A stretch of 64,000 bases of DNA. It comes from Paracoccus shanxieyensis. GTDB taxonomy: Bacteria; Pseudomonadota; Alphaproteobacteria; Rhodobacterales; Rhodobacteraceae. This document shows, piece by piece, positions 33,137-42,073 of this stretch. Made by a program: the position numbers and the translations under genes. The notes below the pieces were generated by a model. It was given only the letters and a program-made list of their open reading frames with translations. It was not told the origin of the DNA and searched no databases. Location: NCBI RefSeq assembly GCF_009711265.1, contig NZ_WMII01000008.1, positions 1 to 64,000 of the forward strand. Reading direction: 5' to 3'. Each line of letters opens with the position of its first letter. The first letter of the stretch is position 1.

Positions 33137-36100
33137 TGATCGTCATCCTCGCATAGGGGCCCGCACCAAAGGTGTCGGACAATTGGGCAATCTCGATGGT
33201 GAAGGCGCCCGCCGCCTTCGCCGTATTCCATATCGTCTGGGGAACCACCCATCTCGCCTCGGACGGCATCGCCTGCGCCAGCAGTGCGCCCCCCTGCACC
33301 AGCCGGGTGGCATAACGCTCTTGCGCCTCGCCCAAGGGCACATCGGGGCCGTCCCAACCGTCGCCCTGAATGCGGGTTCTGCGGATCCAGCTGACCGTGT
33401 TGCCATCGACGCTCAGATGACACGGCGTCAGCGGCCGCAGCCCTGCGCCCCGGAACGCCGCAGCGATGTGACGATAACTCGCATCGTCGGGCGCGCGGGT
33501 GCCGGGACCGATCCGCCAATGCCGCAGCTGATTGCGCGCCGACGGAGGCAGATCGACCTGCACGGCCGCACCGTCCAGCAGCACCACCTTGCTGCCCACC
33601 GGCCAGACCGCAGGCATGAAGGCATCGGTGCCAGACTGCCCGCGCAACCGGGTCGAGATCTCCCACACGCCCGGCCCGATCAGTACCGCATCGCGAAACT
33701 GCAGCAGTTCCCAGCTTTCAGCCGAACCGTCGCCAACGGCCAGAAGGTTCGCACCGCTCAGCAAGGCATCCACCGTCGCCGAGGCAAGCACGCCGCCCTT
33801 GACGCGCAGTCGCAACGGCGCGCCCAAGTCCCAGACACCCGGACGCGCTGCCGCCAGCGGCGACAGCGTTTCCCCCATGACCGAAGGCGTGGGCAGGGTC
33901 GTGTTCAACTTGTAGCCGCCCGCCTGCTCGACCGAGGCCCAGACCGCAGCCGATCCCGGCCAGGGCGTTGCCGTCACCGCAAGATGCGGCGCATGGGGAA
34001 TTTCATCCCCCCGCAACAACGGCAGGTCCAGAAAAACCGGCCAGACAGGGATCGGCGGCTGGAATGCCCGAGTTTCGGTCTCGCCTTCGACCACGCGGGC
34101 CGGGCGATAGATGCCGGGTTCGACCCTGACCGCATCCACCGTGATGGCTCCGGCGCGCTCGACACGGTCGATGCGCCAGCGCTTTGCTTCACCCCGTCCT
34201 TCGGAAAGGCGGACGACATCGCCGGGTCCCAGGTGATCCAGACTGGGGGGAAGCGCAAAGCGCACGCCATCCCGCGCCACCATCGTCTCCGAGATCCAGC
34301 GCTCGACCATGGCCTGACCTTCGCCCCGCGTCAGCGCCATCGGCAATTCGCTTTCAGAAACCGCCAGAAAATCGCCGCCTGACAGGCGGGTTTCGGCCGT
34401 GCGCGCCGAATAGTCGCTGCCCGCCTCGATATGGGTCAGCCGCAATCTGCCCGGCAACTCGGCCTCAGCGGCACGCGATACTTCAGGCTGCGACAGATCC
34501 TCGGTCATCGCCATGTCATCTGGGGCAAGCTCGGCATCGACAGCGGCGCTGCGCATCCGGAAACCCAGAACGCCGTCACGCTCGACCGCGTCGAAGCCAT
34601 GCGACAGCATCAGCGGCTGCAAGGCCGCACGGCCGCTTTCCTGTCCGCTGATCGCATAGCCCTTGACCAGCCCGTAAATCGCCGAGGTATCAAACGCCCG
34701 AACCCCGGCATCGCGGCAAAGCTCGGCCACGACATCCGCCAGAGGCACGGCCCCAGCGCGACCGTTCAGCCAATGCCCGCGTTCCCATGCAGGGCCGTCC
34801 GACCAAAGGTCGGTGCGTGCCGGAAAGGCCGGATATGGCCGCGCATCCCAGGCCCAGACATGGGCGCGATCCATTTCGATCATGCGCCCTGCCGCCGCGC
34901 GACCAAAGGCCGCCCGCTGCGGATTGTTCGCAGGATCGCCCCAGAATTCGGTCATCGCCCGGATATAGGCCGCCTGCACACCATCGTCGCGCCGCCCATC
35001 CGAGAACCACGGCAACATGGATTCCGAACTCATCGCGTCCAGAAACTTGTTGGGCTGGTTCGTGCCCTTATCCAGCGCGGCGCACCCCATCTCGGTGAAC
35101 CAGACGGGCTTGGAGCCGGGGATCCATGGGCTTGAGCCTGCACGCCGTTGACCGCCAACCCGGTCATGATGCTTGTTCAGCCACCAGTTGCGAATGTCCT
35201 TGTAACGCCAGATCCAATGCTCGTGAAACAGCCCGTCGCGGATGGGCGTCCGGACCTGCATCTGCCGGTCCTCGTCGCGGGCGTAATACCAGTCATACCC
35301 CTCGCCGCCCGCAACGTTGGCGCGCAGATAGGCAGGGTTGTCGATCTGGCCCCAATGCGCATCCAGATGATCTTCGCCGTCGCGCCAGTCGGACAGGGGC
35401 ATATAATTGTCGATGCCGATGAAGTCGATCTCATCGTCGGCCCACAGCGGATCAAGGTGGAAATACACATCGCCATCCGCGGTGTGATAGCCGAAATATT
35501 CCGACCAATCGGCGGCATAGCCGATCTTGACCCCATCGCCCAGAATGGCACGCACGTCGCGCGCCAGCCGGCGCAATTGCGCGACTGCCGGGAACGTGCC
35601 GTTCACCGCCTGGATCTGCGTCAGCCCCACCATCTCCGAGCCGATTAGGAACGCGTCGATCCCGCCCGCCGCCGCGCAAAGATGCGCGTAATGCAGGATA
35701 AACCGGCGATAGGACCATTCCGCAGGCCCGGTATAGGTGATCTGCGTGCCCTCGACCTGAAACTGGCTTGCCTGAGCGCTGCCGAAAAAGCGCGCGACTT
35801 CGGTGGCAGCCTCGGCTGTGCCGACAGGCGTGCCCTCGCGGCCCGGTGCGATGCTTGACGTGATGCGCCCGCGCCACGGCATGACCGGCTGATGTGGCGC
35901 GCCGCTCCATGGGTCGGGCCGACCGTTGCCTGCCATCTGCTCCATCAGGATGAACGGATAGAATACGGCGCGCCGGCCGCTTGCGGAAATCTCGTGCAAT
36001 GCCTCGATGACCGAGCCATCGGCAGGCGTGCCGCCATAGATCGGGCGGCCGTCAAGCCGTGCGACCTGTTGCGCGGCATCGCGCCCGATCCCCCCCGCGC

Positions 36101-37022
36101 GCCACGCCATGCCCTGCCCGTCGCGCGAGCGATCCTCGACCTTGGGCTGAACCGTGCAGTTGCCGACACGCAGATCGTCGCCGAACCATGACACCACCAG
36201 CGAGACCGAACCGACACGCGGCAATTCCCGCCCCAATGTCCGCAGCGACGCCTGAAAGTCGGTTCCCGCGACCGGAGTGTTGCGGTTGATGACCTGCGTT
36301 TCACCCAGCCCCATGTCATAGCTGACAGCGGTCGTCGCCAGCGAATACTCGCCGGTTCCGGGGATCAGCGCCACCGCCTCGACCTCGCGCGACATGCCGC
36401 GACCCTGCTTGGCCTGCCGGGTGACCTCAAAATGCAATTGCGGGACACGGTTGCCCCAACGCTCCAGGGCCAGATCCTCCAGAACGACATAGGCAATCCC
36501 GCGATATGCAGGTGCGCTGTCGCCCTCCTGCGCCTTGATGGCGGGATCGGGGATCTGTTGCTCATCGCCGGGGTAGACACGCATGTTCAGTTCGTCAGGT
36601 GAGACCTCCTCGCCATCGGCCCAGACCCGGCCGACACCAAGGATTGGACCCTCGCACAAGGCCAGCGCGAAGCTCAGCTGATAGCCGATCTCGGTCACGG
36701 TGGGACGCGATGCGCCTTTGCCGCCACCCTGCTTGCGTCGCGTCTCGACCAGCGGTCCGGTCCAGATGGTATGGCCGGGCACACGCATCTGCCCCCAGAT
36801 CCGGGGGATGGGCTGGCCCTCGCCTGCGGTCTGCATGCGCAGCCGGTCGACCCGCCCGGTTTCAACCGCTTTCGACCCCGCGCCCAGCAGACGCTGGTCG
36901 ATGACCCGGCCCAGCGTCGCCCCGACCGCACGTCCGATCACGGCGCCGGAAAGCCCCAGTACCGTGCCGCCAAAGCCTGCGCCGATGGACGCGCCCGCAG
37001 CCGCCAGAAGTATCGTCGCCAT
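33129..37022 (-). CDS. GTA g15 megatron protein with TIM-barrel-like domain
   Basis: This 1297-residue protein is the large tail-tip/host-specificity protein of Rhodobacter-type GTAs. A glycine-rich hydrophobic N-terminus (ATILLAAAGASIGAGFGGTV) is followed by the GTA TIM-barrel-like domain, around residues 440-760 (KIGYAADWSEYFGYHTADGD, FIGIDNYMPLSDWRD, KPVWFTEMGCAALDKGTNQP), then by phage-tail domains. It is the longest gene in the cluster and intact. It lies between the NlpC/P60 peptidase and the DUF2793 gene, as in Rhodobacter capsulatus. The barrel may be a degenerate glycoside hydrolase acting on surface sugar. Confidence 0.94.
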   Translation of the reverse strand: MATILLAAAGASIGAGFGGTVLGLSGAVIGRAVGATLGRVIDQRLLGAGSKAVETGRVDRLRMQTAGEGQPIPRIWGQMRVPGHTIWTGPLVETRRKQGGGKGASRPTVTEIGYQLSFALALCEGPILGVGRVWADGEEVSPDELNMRVYPGDEQQIPDPAIKAQEGDSAPAYRGIAYVVLEDLALERWGNRVPQLHFEVTRQAKQGRGMSREVEAVALIPGTGEYSLATTAVSYDMGLGETQVINRNTPVAGTDFQASLRTLGRELPRVGSVSLVVSWFGDDLRVGNCTVQPKVEDRSRDGQGMAWRAGGIGRDAAQQVARLDGRPIYGGTPADGSVIEALHEISASGRRAVFYPFILMEQMAGNGRPDPWSGAPHQPVMPWRGRITSSIAPGREGTPVGTAEAATEVARFFGSAQASQFQVEGTQITYTGPAEWSYRRFILHYAHLCAAAGGIDAFLIGSEMVGLTQIQAVNGTFPAVAQLRRLARDVRAILGDGVKIGYAADWSEYFGYHTADGDVYFHLDPLWADDEIDFIGIDNYMPLSDWRDGEDHLDAHWGQIDNPAYLRANVAGGEGYDWYYARDEDRQMQVRTPIRDGLFHEHWIWRYKDIRNWWLNKHHDRVGGQRRAGSSPWIPGSKPVWFTEMGCAALDKGTNQPNKFLDAMSSESMLPWFSDGRRDDGVQAAYIRAMTEFWGDPANNPQRAAFGRAAAGRMIEMDRAHVWAWDARPYPAFPARTDLWSDGPAWERGHWLNGRAGAVPLADVVAELCRDAGVRAFDTSAIYGLVKGYAISGQESGRAALQPLMLSHGFDAVERDGVLGFRMRSAAVDAELAPDDMAMTEDLSQPEVSRAAEAELPGRLRLTHIEAGSDYSARTAETRLSGGDFLAVSESELPMALTRGEGQAMVERWISETMVARDGVRFALPPSLDHLGPGDVVRLSEGRGEAKRWRIDRVERAGAITVDAVRVEPGIYRPARVVEGETETRAFQPPIPVWPVFLDLPLLRGDEIPHAPHLAVTATPWPGSAAVWASVEQAGGYKLNTTLPTPSVMGETLSPLAAARPGVWDLGAPLRLRVKGGVLASATVDALLSGANLLAVGDGSAESWELLQFRDAVLIGPGVWEISTRLRGQSGTDAFMPAVWPVGSKVVLLDGAAVQVDLPPSARNQLRHWRIGPGTRAPDDASYRHIAAAFRGAGLRPLTPCHLSVDGNTVSWIRRTRIQGDGWDGPDVPLGEAQERYATRLVQGGALLAQAMPSEARWVVPQTIWNTAKAAGAFTIEIAQLSDTFGAGPYARMTING

Positions 37023-37040
37023 AAGCGGCCTGTCCTTTCC

Positions 37041-37466
37041 TTAATCCAGTGGCGGGAAGCTGAACCGTCCCGCAATGCGCCCCCGCCAAGGCGCCGAAAG
37101 CGGACTTTCGACGACCCCGTGGCGGTCATATGCGTGAATGAAGCGCGGCTCTGGCCCTGTTTCGGCCAGAATACCCATGTGTTTGGCAATCGCGTCGGGC
37201 CGCATCCGAAAGATCAGCACCACGCCCGGCGCGTCCTCGGTCGCCGGCAGCAACAGGCGCGCGGCCCCGGCCATCAGCAATTCGTCATCGCCGATTTCGC
37301 CCCAGTCCGAGGTATAGGCCGGCATCCGCTCGGGCTCGGGGCCGTAAAGTTCGCGCCAGATGCCGCGCACAAGCCCCAGACAATCCGTCCCCGCCCCCTT
37401 GGTCGAGGCCTGATGGACATAAGGCGTGCCGATCCAGCCCCGTGCCGTGCTGACCACGACGCTCAT
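37041..37466 (-). CDS. GTA g14 NlpC/P60 peptidase
   Basis: The 141-residue protein is a cysteine peptidase of the NlpC/P60 family. The nucleophile is Cys29 in GAGTDCLGLVRG, with the histidine in IAKHMGIL (His96) and a further conserved FIHAYDRHGV. In GTA particles it is thought to cut peptidoglycan so that DNA can enter. Its ATG overlaps the g13 stop (ATGA); a longer open frame reaches into g13 and is not credible. Confidence 0.92.
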   Translation of the reverse strand: MSVVVSTARGWIGTPYVHQASTKGAGTDCLGLVRGIWRELYGPEPERMPAYTSDWGEIGDDELLMAGAARLLLPATEDAPGVVLIFRMRPDAIAKHMGILAETGPEPRFIHAYDRHGVVESPLSAPWRGRIAGRFSFPPLD

Positions 37467-38284
37467 CGGTTCACCTGCGGCGCGATCAGCCAATCCTCGG
37501 GCGGCAGGTGCGGAAAGCCGCGAAAGTTCAGATAGTTCAGGAACTTCATCCGGCAGGTTTCGGCTCGCTTGTCGCAGCCTGCGGTCAGCTTGACGCGATC
37601 GCCGGGCGCGGGTTGCAGGCCCAGTTCGGCCCAAAGCTCGACCTCGCGCTGCATCCCGGTCAGCAGCAGATCATGCTTGATCTGACCGCGTAGCCCCGCG
37701 GCCGCGCCTGACAGGACGATCAGCTGGCCACGCTCGAACCAACGCGCGTCATGCCGGTCGATCTGGCGCAGACGGACCCGCTGACCGTCAACCTGATCGA
37801 CGATGCCCAGGGCGGAATAGCCGGGCGCATCCAGATTGAACCGGCATTGCCCGTCGCCCAGATCCGCCGAGCAGCGCGGATGATAAACCCGACCCTGCGC
37901 GCGGTTCAGCGGCTCGGACAGACCACGCAATTCAGCGCGAAACGACCCGCCGCTGCGGCTGATTTCACCCAGATGACCACGGAACACCAGACTGCGGTTT
38001 TCCGGATCGCTCCAGTCGACATCCCAAAGCTGCACATCCGCACTGTCCCAGCGGCCCGCCATCAGATCCAGCTCGGTGATCGCGCTGTCCGAAAGCGCCC
38101 CGACGGCCTCGCTGTTATCCACCGACAGGCCCGAGCCCTGCACAACCGCCTTGGCGCTTAGCCCGCTATCCGGGCGGAAGGTCATGCCGCCGAACTCAAG
38201 CGCGCGGTCATGATCGGTAAATCCCAGCACCAGACCGTCGCTGCGCGTGACGGCCCATGCGCGTGCAATCGTTTCCCCCTTCAC
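37463..38284 (-). CDS. GTA g13 tail hub protein (DUF2163)
   Basis: This 273-residue protein has the DUF2163 domain and forms the hub of the GTA tail tip. Four cysteines are present as C-x8-C (Cys138, Cys147) and C-x6-C (Cys237, Cys244). They match the iron-sulfur site described in the Rhodobacter capsulatus GTA hub structure. The C-terminal NYLNFRGFPHLPPEDWL motif is typical. It overlaps g12 at its start and g14 at its end, both as ATGA. Confidence 0.92.
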   Translation of the reverse strand: MKGETIARAWAVTRSDGLVLGFTDHDRALEFGGMTFRPDSGLSAKAVVQGSGLSVDNSEAVGALSDSAITELDLMAGRWDSADVQLWDVDWSDPENRSLVFRGHLGEISRSGGSFRAELRGLSEPLNRAQGRVYHPRCSADLGDGQCRFNLDAPGYSALGIVDQVDGQRVRLRQIDRHDARWFERGQLIVLSGAAAGLRGQIKHDLLLTGMQREVELWAELGLQPAPGDRVKLTAGCDKRAETCRMKFLNYLNFRGFPHLPPEDWLIAPQVNR

Positions 38285-38913
38285 AGCCGCACCTCCACGA
38301 CCGGAACTTGCGGTAGATCACCCGCATGAAACGACGCGACCGAAACGGCAATGCGGTCGGTATCGAAGCGCACGGGAACATCGAACTCGAACCCCGCGGT
38401 CACCTGCGCGCCGTCCGGCGGGGCCACGTTGAAGGTCAGAATGCCCAAAGCGGTATCCACCACGAAATCCTGTCCCTCGAACTGCTCGACATTCCCGACA
38501 CCGGCGCGAACGGTCCCGGAAACGGGCTTTGCAACCGGACGCCAGTATTGCGCCGGACCGGACTGATAGGATTTGCGCAGAGCAAACTGTGTCCGCAAAC
38601 CGTCGCCCAGACCCAGAATCTGATCCTGATAGAACGTCGCCGTGCTGGGGGCCGACGATTTGAAATCCGACCAGTCCTTCCAGCGAAAGCCGTGCAGCTG
38701 CCCGGCCCGCGCCTCGAAGAACGCAATCAGCGCCGCCACGTCATCCAGCGACCGCAAGCCCATTCCCGCGTCATAGCGGCGGCGTGAATGCGCCCAGGGG
38801 CTGCGGCGTTCCTCGTGACCGTTTGTCATGGCGACGATCTCGGTGCGCCGCTCGGGGCCGCCGACCGACCCGAAGGACAGGTTCGCCGGAAATCTGATCT
38901 CGTGAAATGCCAT
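38281..38913 (-). CDS. GTA g12 distal tail protein (DUF2460)
   Basis: The 210-residue product has the DUF2460 (TIGR02217) pattern: MAFHEIRFPANLSFGSVGGP at the start, RRRYDAGMGLRSLDD and HGFRWKDWSDFKS in the middle. It is the distal tail protein linking the tail tube to the hub. The ATG at 38913 stands one base after the g11 stop; the end overlaps g13. Confidence 0.93.
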   Translation of the reverse strand: MAFHEIRFPANLSFGSVGGPERRTEIVAMTNGHEERRSPWAHSRRRYDAGMGLRSLDDVAALIAFFEARAGQLHGFRWKDWSDFKSSAPSTATFYQDQILGLGDGLRTQFALRKSYQSGPAQYWRPVAKPVSGTVRAGVGNVEQFEGQDFVVDTALGILTFNVAPPDGAQVTAGFEFDVPVRFDTDRIAVSVASFHAGDLPQVPVVEVRL

Positions 38914-38914
38914 C

Positions 38915-39580
38915 TCAGCCGTTCCTTTCGCCACGCGCCAACAGGCGCGACATCTGCGCGGCCATCTGGCTTTGCGAACGCTGGAAGCCCGCAACATCAG
39001 GGGTCGAGATATTGAAGGTCACGTTGACCGGACGCCCGCCCCCGGCCGCAGCCACGCCCAGCTTGCCATCCGCGCCACGGCGCAGGGGCATGATCGCTTC
39101 GGGGCCCGCCTCTCCCATCAGGCCGGTTGCGCCGCGCATGGGAAAATAGGTCGGCGCGCTGACCACGCCGCCTTTGGCAAAGGGCATCACCCGCCCCTGC
39201 GTGAACGCGCCGCCATTGGCGAAAGGCATCGCGCCCGACACCAGCCCCGTCACCCCCTGCGAGATCGCACCCGCCAAAGCCTGCTGGATTGGCTTCATCG
39301 CGACGGCAAAGGCCGTGTCGGCCATGCTGCGCGCCACGCCTTTCAGCGCATCCGACAGCTTCATGCCGTCAAAGACCAGCCCCTCGAACGCGCGCCGCAA
39401 GCCGCTGCCGATCCCCGAGGCAAGCGATCCCACCTCGCGATTTGTATACAGCATCCCCTCGCGCAGGCGCGAAAGCTCCTGCTCAAAGGCGGCGGTCACC
39501 CGGCCGCTTTCGTCCAGACTGCGGCCAAGCGTGCCCTCTCCGGTCTCGCTCAGCGAGCCGAACCCATCCTTGTTCGCCAC
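38915..39580 (-). CDS. GTA g11 tape measure protein
   Basis: This 221-residue protein is the short tape measure of the GTA tail. Long amphipathic helices (RVTAAFEQELSRLREGML) are followed by a hydrophobic central part (MADTAFAVAMKPIQQALAG) and the conserved GRVMPFAKGGVVSAPTYFPM and GLMGEAGPEAIMPLRRG segment seen in phage tape measures. The size agrees with a short-tailed siphophage-like particle. It lies between the tail chaperone g10.1 and g12. Confidence 0.9.
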   Translation of the reverse strand: MANKDGFGSLSETGEGTLGRSLDESGRVTAAFEQELSRLREGMLYTNREVGSLASGIGSGLRRAFEGLVFDGMKLSDALKGVARSMADTAFAVAMKPIQQALAGAISQGVTGLVSGAMPFANGGAFTQGRVMPFAKGGVVSAPTYFPMRGATGLMGEAGPEAIMPLRRGADGKLGVAAAGGGRPVNVTFNISTPDVAGFQRSQSQMAAQMSRLLARGERNG

Positions 39581-39598
39581 GGTGGCGCCTCCTGTTTC

Positions 39599-39820
39599 TC
39601 AAGCCTTCGGCGCCGCCGCCCGGTCGGGGTAGCGTGCTGCCAGTTCCGCCAGACGGTCACGCGTCATGGCGCGCGCCCCCGGCTCGATGCCAAGCATCAG
39701 CGCCAGTTCCGCAGGGGTCAAAGCCCAGAACCGATCCGGGGTCAGACCCAGCCCGCCCATGCGCGCCGGGCCAAGGCCGACCTTCATCAGCCCTGCCCAG
39801 TCCAGACCCAAGGCGCTCAT
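39599..39820 (-). CDS. GTA g10.1 phage tail assembly chaperone (DUF2376)
   Basis: The 73-residue protein has the pattern of the small DUF2376 chaperone group: DWAGLMKVGLGPARMGGLGL, then LTPDRFWALTPAELALMLG. Such proteins work with g10 during tail assembly, similar to the G/GT pair of siphophages but without any frameshift visible here. Its ATG overlaps the end of g10 (ATGA). Confidence 0.85.
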   Translation of the reverse strand: MSALGLDWAGLMKVGLGPARMGGLGLTPDRFWALTPAELALMLGIEPGARAMTRDRLAELAARYPDRAAAPKA

Positions 39821-40134
39821 GCGCCCTCGACGCGGAAGGCGCGGGCCAGAAGTTGCGCCGCCAGATGCGCCGCAGCGACCGGACCGCCCTTCAGCTCGGC
39901 CAGCGCAAATTCATCCGCCGCGCCCTGCCAGCCCCCGCCGCGCAGACCGGCGATCAGCACGGCGATCACGTCACGACTGGAAAAGCGCGCGCCCTCGAAG
40001 CGTTCGACCAGCGCGATCATGCTGTCGGCCCCCAACTCGGTCTCAAGCTCGGCCAAAGCACCCAGCGTCAGCTTGGCCACATGCGGCTGACCGTCCAGCC
40101 AGACCTCGACCTCGCCTGCGAAGGGGTTGACCAT
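39817..40134 (-). CDS. GTA g10 tail assembly protein (GTA TAC-like)
   Basis: The 105-residue product belongs to the gene-transfer-agent family once called DUF3356. The opening MVNPFAGEVEVWLDGQPH and then LTLGALAELETELGADSM are diagnostic. It probably acts as a tail chaperone with g10.1. The start at 40134 follows the g9 stop with one base between; the frame is open upstream but falls inside g9. Confidence 0.88.
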   Translation of the reverse strand: MVNPFAGEVEVWLDGQPHVAKLTLGALAELETELGADSMIALVERFEGARFSSRDVIAVLIAGLRGGGWQGAADEFALAELKGGPVAAAHLAAQLLARAFRVEGA

Positions 40135-40135
40135 G

Positions 40136-40549
40136 TCACAGGGTGACGAAGTTGATTGCGCCCGCGCTTGCCATGGAAATCTCATAGCTCGCCTCTCCGT
40201 TATAGCTGCCGGAATATTCCAGGGATGTGATCTGGAACGGACCTTCGATCGTGCCGAAATCCGGCACGACGACCTGAAAACGCGGCACCTCTCCGTCAAA
40301 GAACACCTGCCGCGCCCGTTCGTCCGTGGTGCCGTCGCGAAAGACGCCCGACCCCGAGATGGTGGCCGAGCGCACACCCGCACCGCCCAGAAGCTCGCGC
40401 CAGCGACCTTCGCTTTCGATGCTGGTCACATCGATCGTTTCCGCGTTGAACGCGATCCGCGTTGCCCGCAGGCCGGCGATCGTCTCGAAAAAGCCGTCGC
40501 CGGTCATATCCATCTTGATCAGAAGGTCACGCCCGTTCTGCACCGCCAT
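40136..40549 (-). CDS. GTA g9 major tail protein
   Basis: The 137-residue tail-tube protein is of the phage major tail protein type (TP901-1-like). The start MAVQNGRDLLIKMDMTGDGF and the segment ATRIAFNAETIDVTS are family marks, and it ends EISMASAGAINFVTL. Many copies stack to form the GTA tail tube. It lies between g8 and g10 with three-base and one-base gaps. Confidence 0.93.
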   Translation of the reverse strand: MAVQNGRDLLIKMDMTGDGFFETIAGLRATRIAFNAETIDVTSIESEGRWRELLGGAGVRSATISGSGVFRDGTTDERARQVFFDGEVPRFQVVVPDFGTIEGPFQITSLEYSGSYNGEASYEISMASAGAINFVTL

Positions 40550-40552
40550 AGC

Positions 40553-40981
40553 CTAACTCCTTGCCCCAAGATCAATGCGCGCGCGAAAGGTCAGATCGAC
40601 CCGCCGCCCCGCGCCATTTTCTGCACGGCGCGCCCGCGCGCGCTGAAACCACATTCCGACCAGATGCCCGCTTTCCAGCGACAGTTCCGCCGTTTCCAGC
40701 GCCTCGCTGACAGCCACTGCCGCAGCCTTCACCGCGCCAAAGCCGTTCGCATCATCCGACCCCGACAGGACCGAGACGACGAAATCATGCTGCGATCCCG
40801 CGCCCGTCATATCGCCGGCATCCCGCACATCCTCGGGGCCCAGCGACACATAGGTGCCGGTCGGGGCTGCCACGGGCATCGCGTCATAGATCGCATCCCC
40901 CACAAGCGCCTCCAGCGCATCGCTGCCTCGCAATGCCTGATAGACCGCCGCCTGCAATGCGGCCGTCGCTGCATAGCTCAT
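40553..40981 (-). CDS. GTA g8 tail terminator protein (DUF3168)
   Basis: The 142-residue protein has the DUF3168 fold pattern (ALQAAVYQALRGSDALEALV, then VYVSLGP-like YVSLGPEDVRD and HDFVVSVLS). These proteins cap the tail tube and join it to the head. The ATG at 40981 overlaps the g7 stop (ATGA). Three bases separate it from g9. Confidence 0.9.
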   Translation of the reverse strand: MSYAATAALQAAVYQALRGSDALEALVGDAIYDAMPVAAPTGTYVSLGPEDVRDAGDMTGAGSQHDFVVSVLSGSDDANGFGAVKAAAVAVSEALETAELSLESGHLVGMWFQRARARRAENGAGRRVDLTFRARIDLGARS

Positions 40982-41328
40982 ACCGCGCTCTCCTCTTTTG
41001 CGGTCAGGACCAGATAGCGACCCTCGCGGTCGCTTTCGGCGACGGCCTCGATGCGGAAGCGCCGCTCGGCCGGGCCGCTTCCCATGCGCAGCCTCTGATC
41101 GGGGCGCGGACGACGAGGATCGCCAGCGCGTGCCGCCCGGACGATGATCCGCCACGACATCACGCTTTGCGCCCCCACCTCGGCGAAACGCTCGCCGCCC
41201 GCGCCCGACCGCATCTCGGCCCAAAGCTGGCCGACGGGTTGCCAGGACAGCTGAAAACCGCCCATCCCGTCCGGCACGCGGACCGTAGATTCCAGAACCA
41301 CAGGCACCGTCAGTCGCGGCGCGCTCAT
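40978..41328 (-). CDS. GTA g7 head-tail stopper
   Basis: The 116-residue protein is of the phage head-tail joining type (PF05521-like): LWAEMRSGAGGERF, followed by SWRIIVRAA and the RFRIEAVAESDREGRYLVL end. It forms the ring that seals the neck until delivery. Its ATG overlaps the g6 stop (ATGA). Confidence 0.9.
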   Translation of the reverse strand: MSAPRLTVPVVLESTVRVPDGMGGFQLSWQPVGQLWAEMRSGAGGERFAEVGAQSVMSWRIIVRAARAGDPRRPRPDQRLRMGSGPAERRFRIEAVAESDREGRYLVLTAKEESAV

Positions 41329-41942
41329 CCGCGCCTGCGCGAAGCGCCGCGCCCTCCCAGCACCCGGACCGCCCGCCAGCGCTCGATCAGCGACGACACC
41401 CCAAAGGGCAAGGCCGAGGCCGTGTCCTCAAAGCTGCGATCCTCATAGTAACGCGCCGCCAGCAGCAGCACGGCTTGCGCCAGATCGGCGGGGACGGCAT
41501 CCCAGACCGCGCCGAACCCGGCTGAAAAGGTCACCGTCACAAAGCCCGCCTCGGGAACCACCGGTAGCCATCCGCCGCGCGGCATCAGCATCGGCCGCTG
41601 CATGTCCGGCGCCAGCCGCCATGTCGACGCATCGACCGGAACCACCTGGCCAAAGCCATCGTCGATTTCGACGCGTTCGATCGTATTGACCGGCGCCAGC
41701 GGCATGGGATGCCCCCTCGGGTCGCGCCAATCCTCAAGCCGCAGCCGGAACTGCCGCGCCAGAAGCACCTTTCCCGTCCGCGCCTCGATCGTGCCGATGG
41801 CCGCGCGCAGGAACCCTGCCAGCGCCGCCGTTTCGGCTTCATCCTCGGCCATCTCGAAGCCGCTGCCCAGCCGCAGATGGGCACGCAGCCCCGCGACGGG
41901 CAGCGCCTCAAGCGCCGGGGCCGTCAATTCCACAAGCATCAT
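41325..41942 (-). CDS. GTA g6 head-tail connector/adaptor protein
   Basis: The 205-residue protein has the gp6-like connector pattern of HK97-type phages: LRAHLRLGSGFEMAEDEAE and later VTVTFSAGFGAVWDAVPADL and AARYYEDR. It binds the portal and begins the neck. The ATG at 41942 (MMLVELTAP) is preceded by GGGAGG at good spacing; the second ATG, at 41939, is also possible. The 131 bases between it and the capsid gene hold no recognised gene. Confidence 0.9.
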   Translation of the reverse strand: MMLVELTAPALEALPVAGLRAHLRLGSGFEMAEDEAETAALAGFLRAAIGTIEARTGKVLLARQFRLRLEDWRDPRGHPMPLAPVNTIERVEIDDGFGQVVPVDASTWRLAPDMQRPMLMPRGGWLPVVPEAGFVTVTFSAGFGAVWDAVPADLAQAVLLLAARYYEDRSFEDTASALPFGVSSLIERWRAVRVLGGRGASRRRG

Positions 41943-42073
41943 CTTCGAACCTCCCGCTTGCACGGTCGCTGCATTGATCAGGCGAAACTGGGGCCGCGCG
42001 ATCCGCCCTTCGCGCGCGCGGACAGCCTTGCCAGTCGGGCGGACATGGCGCGCGCGGCCCCCTTCGGCCTAGA

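Noticed and set aside
41985..42060. A 22-codon minus-strand frame (MSARLARLSARAKGG...) between capsid and connector genes
   Set aside because: Too short, arginine/alanine-rich and without a ribosome site; the standard GTA order has no gene there.
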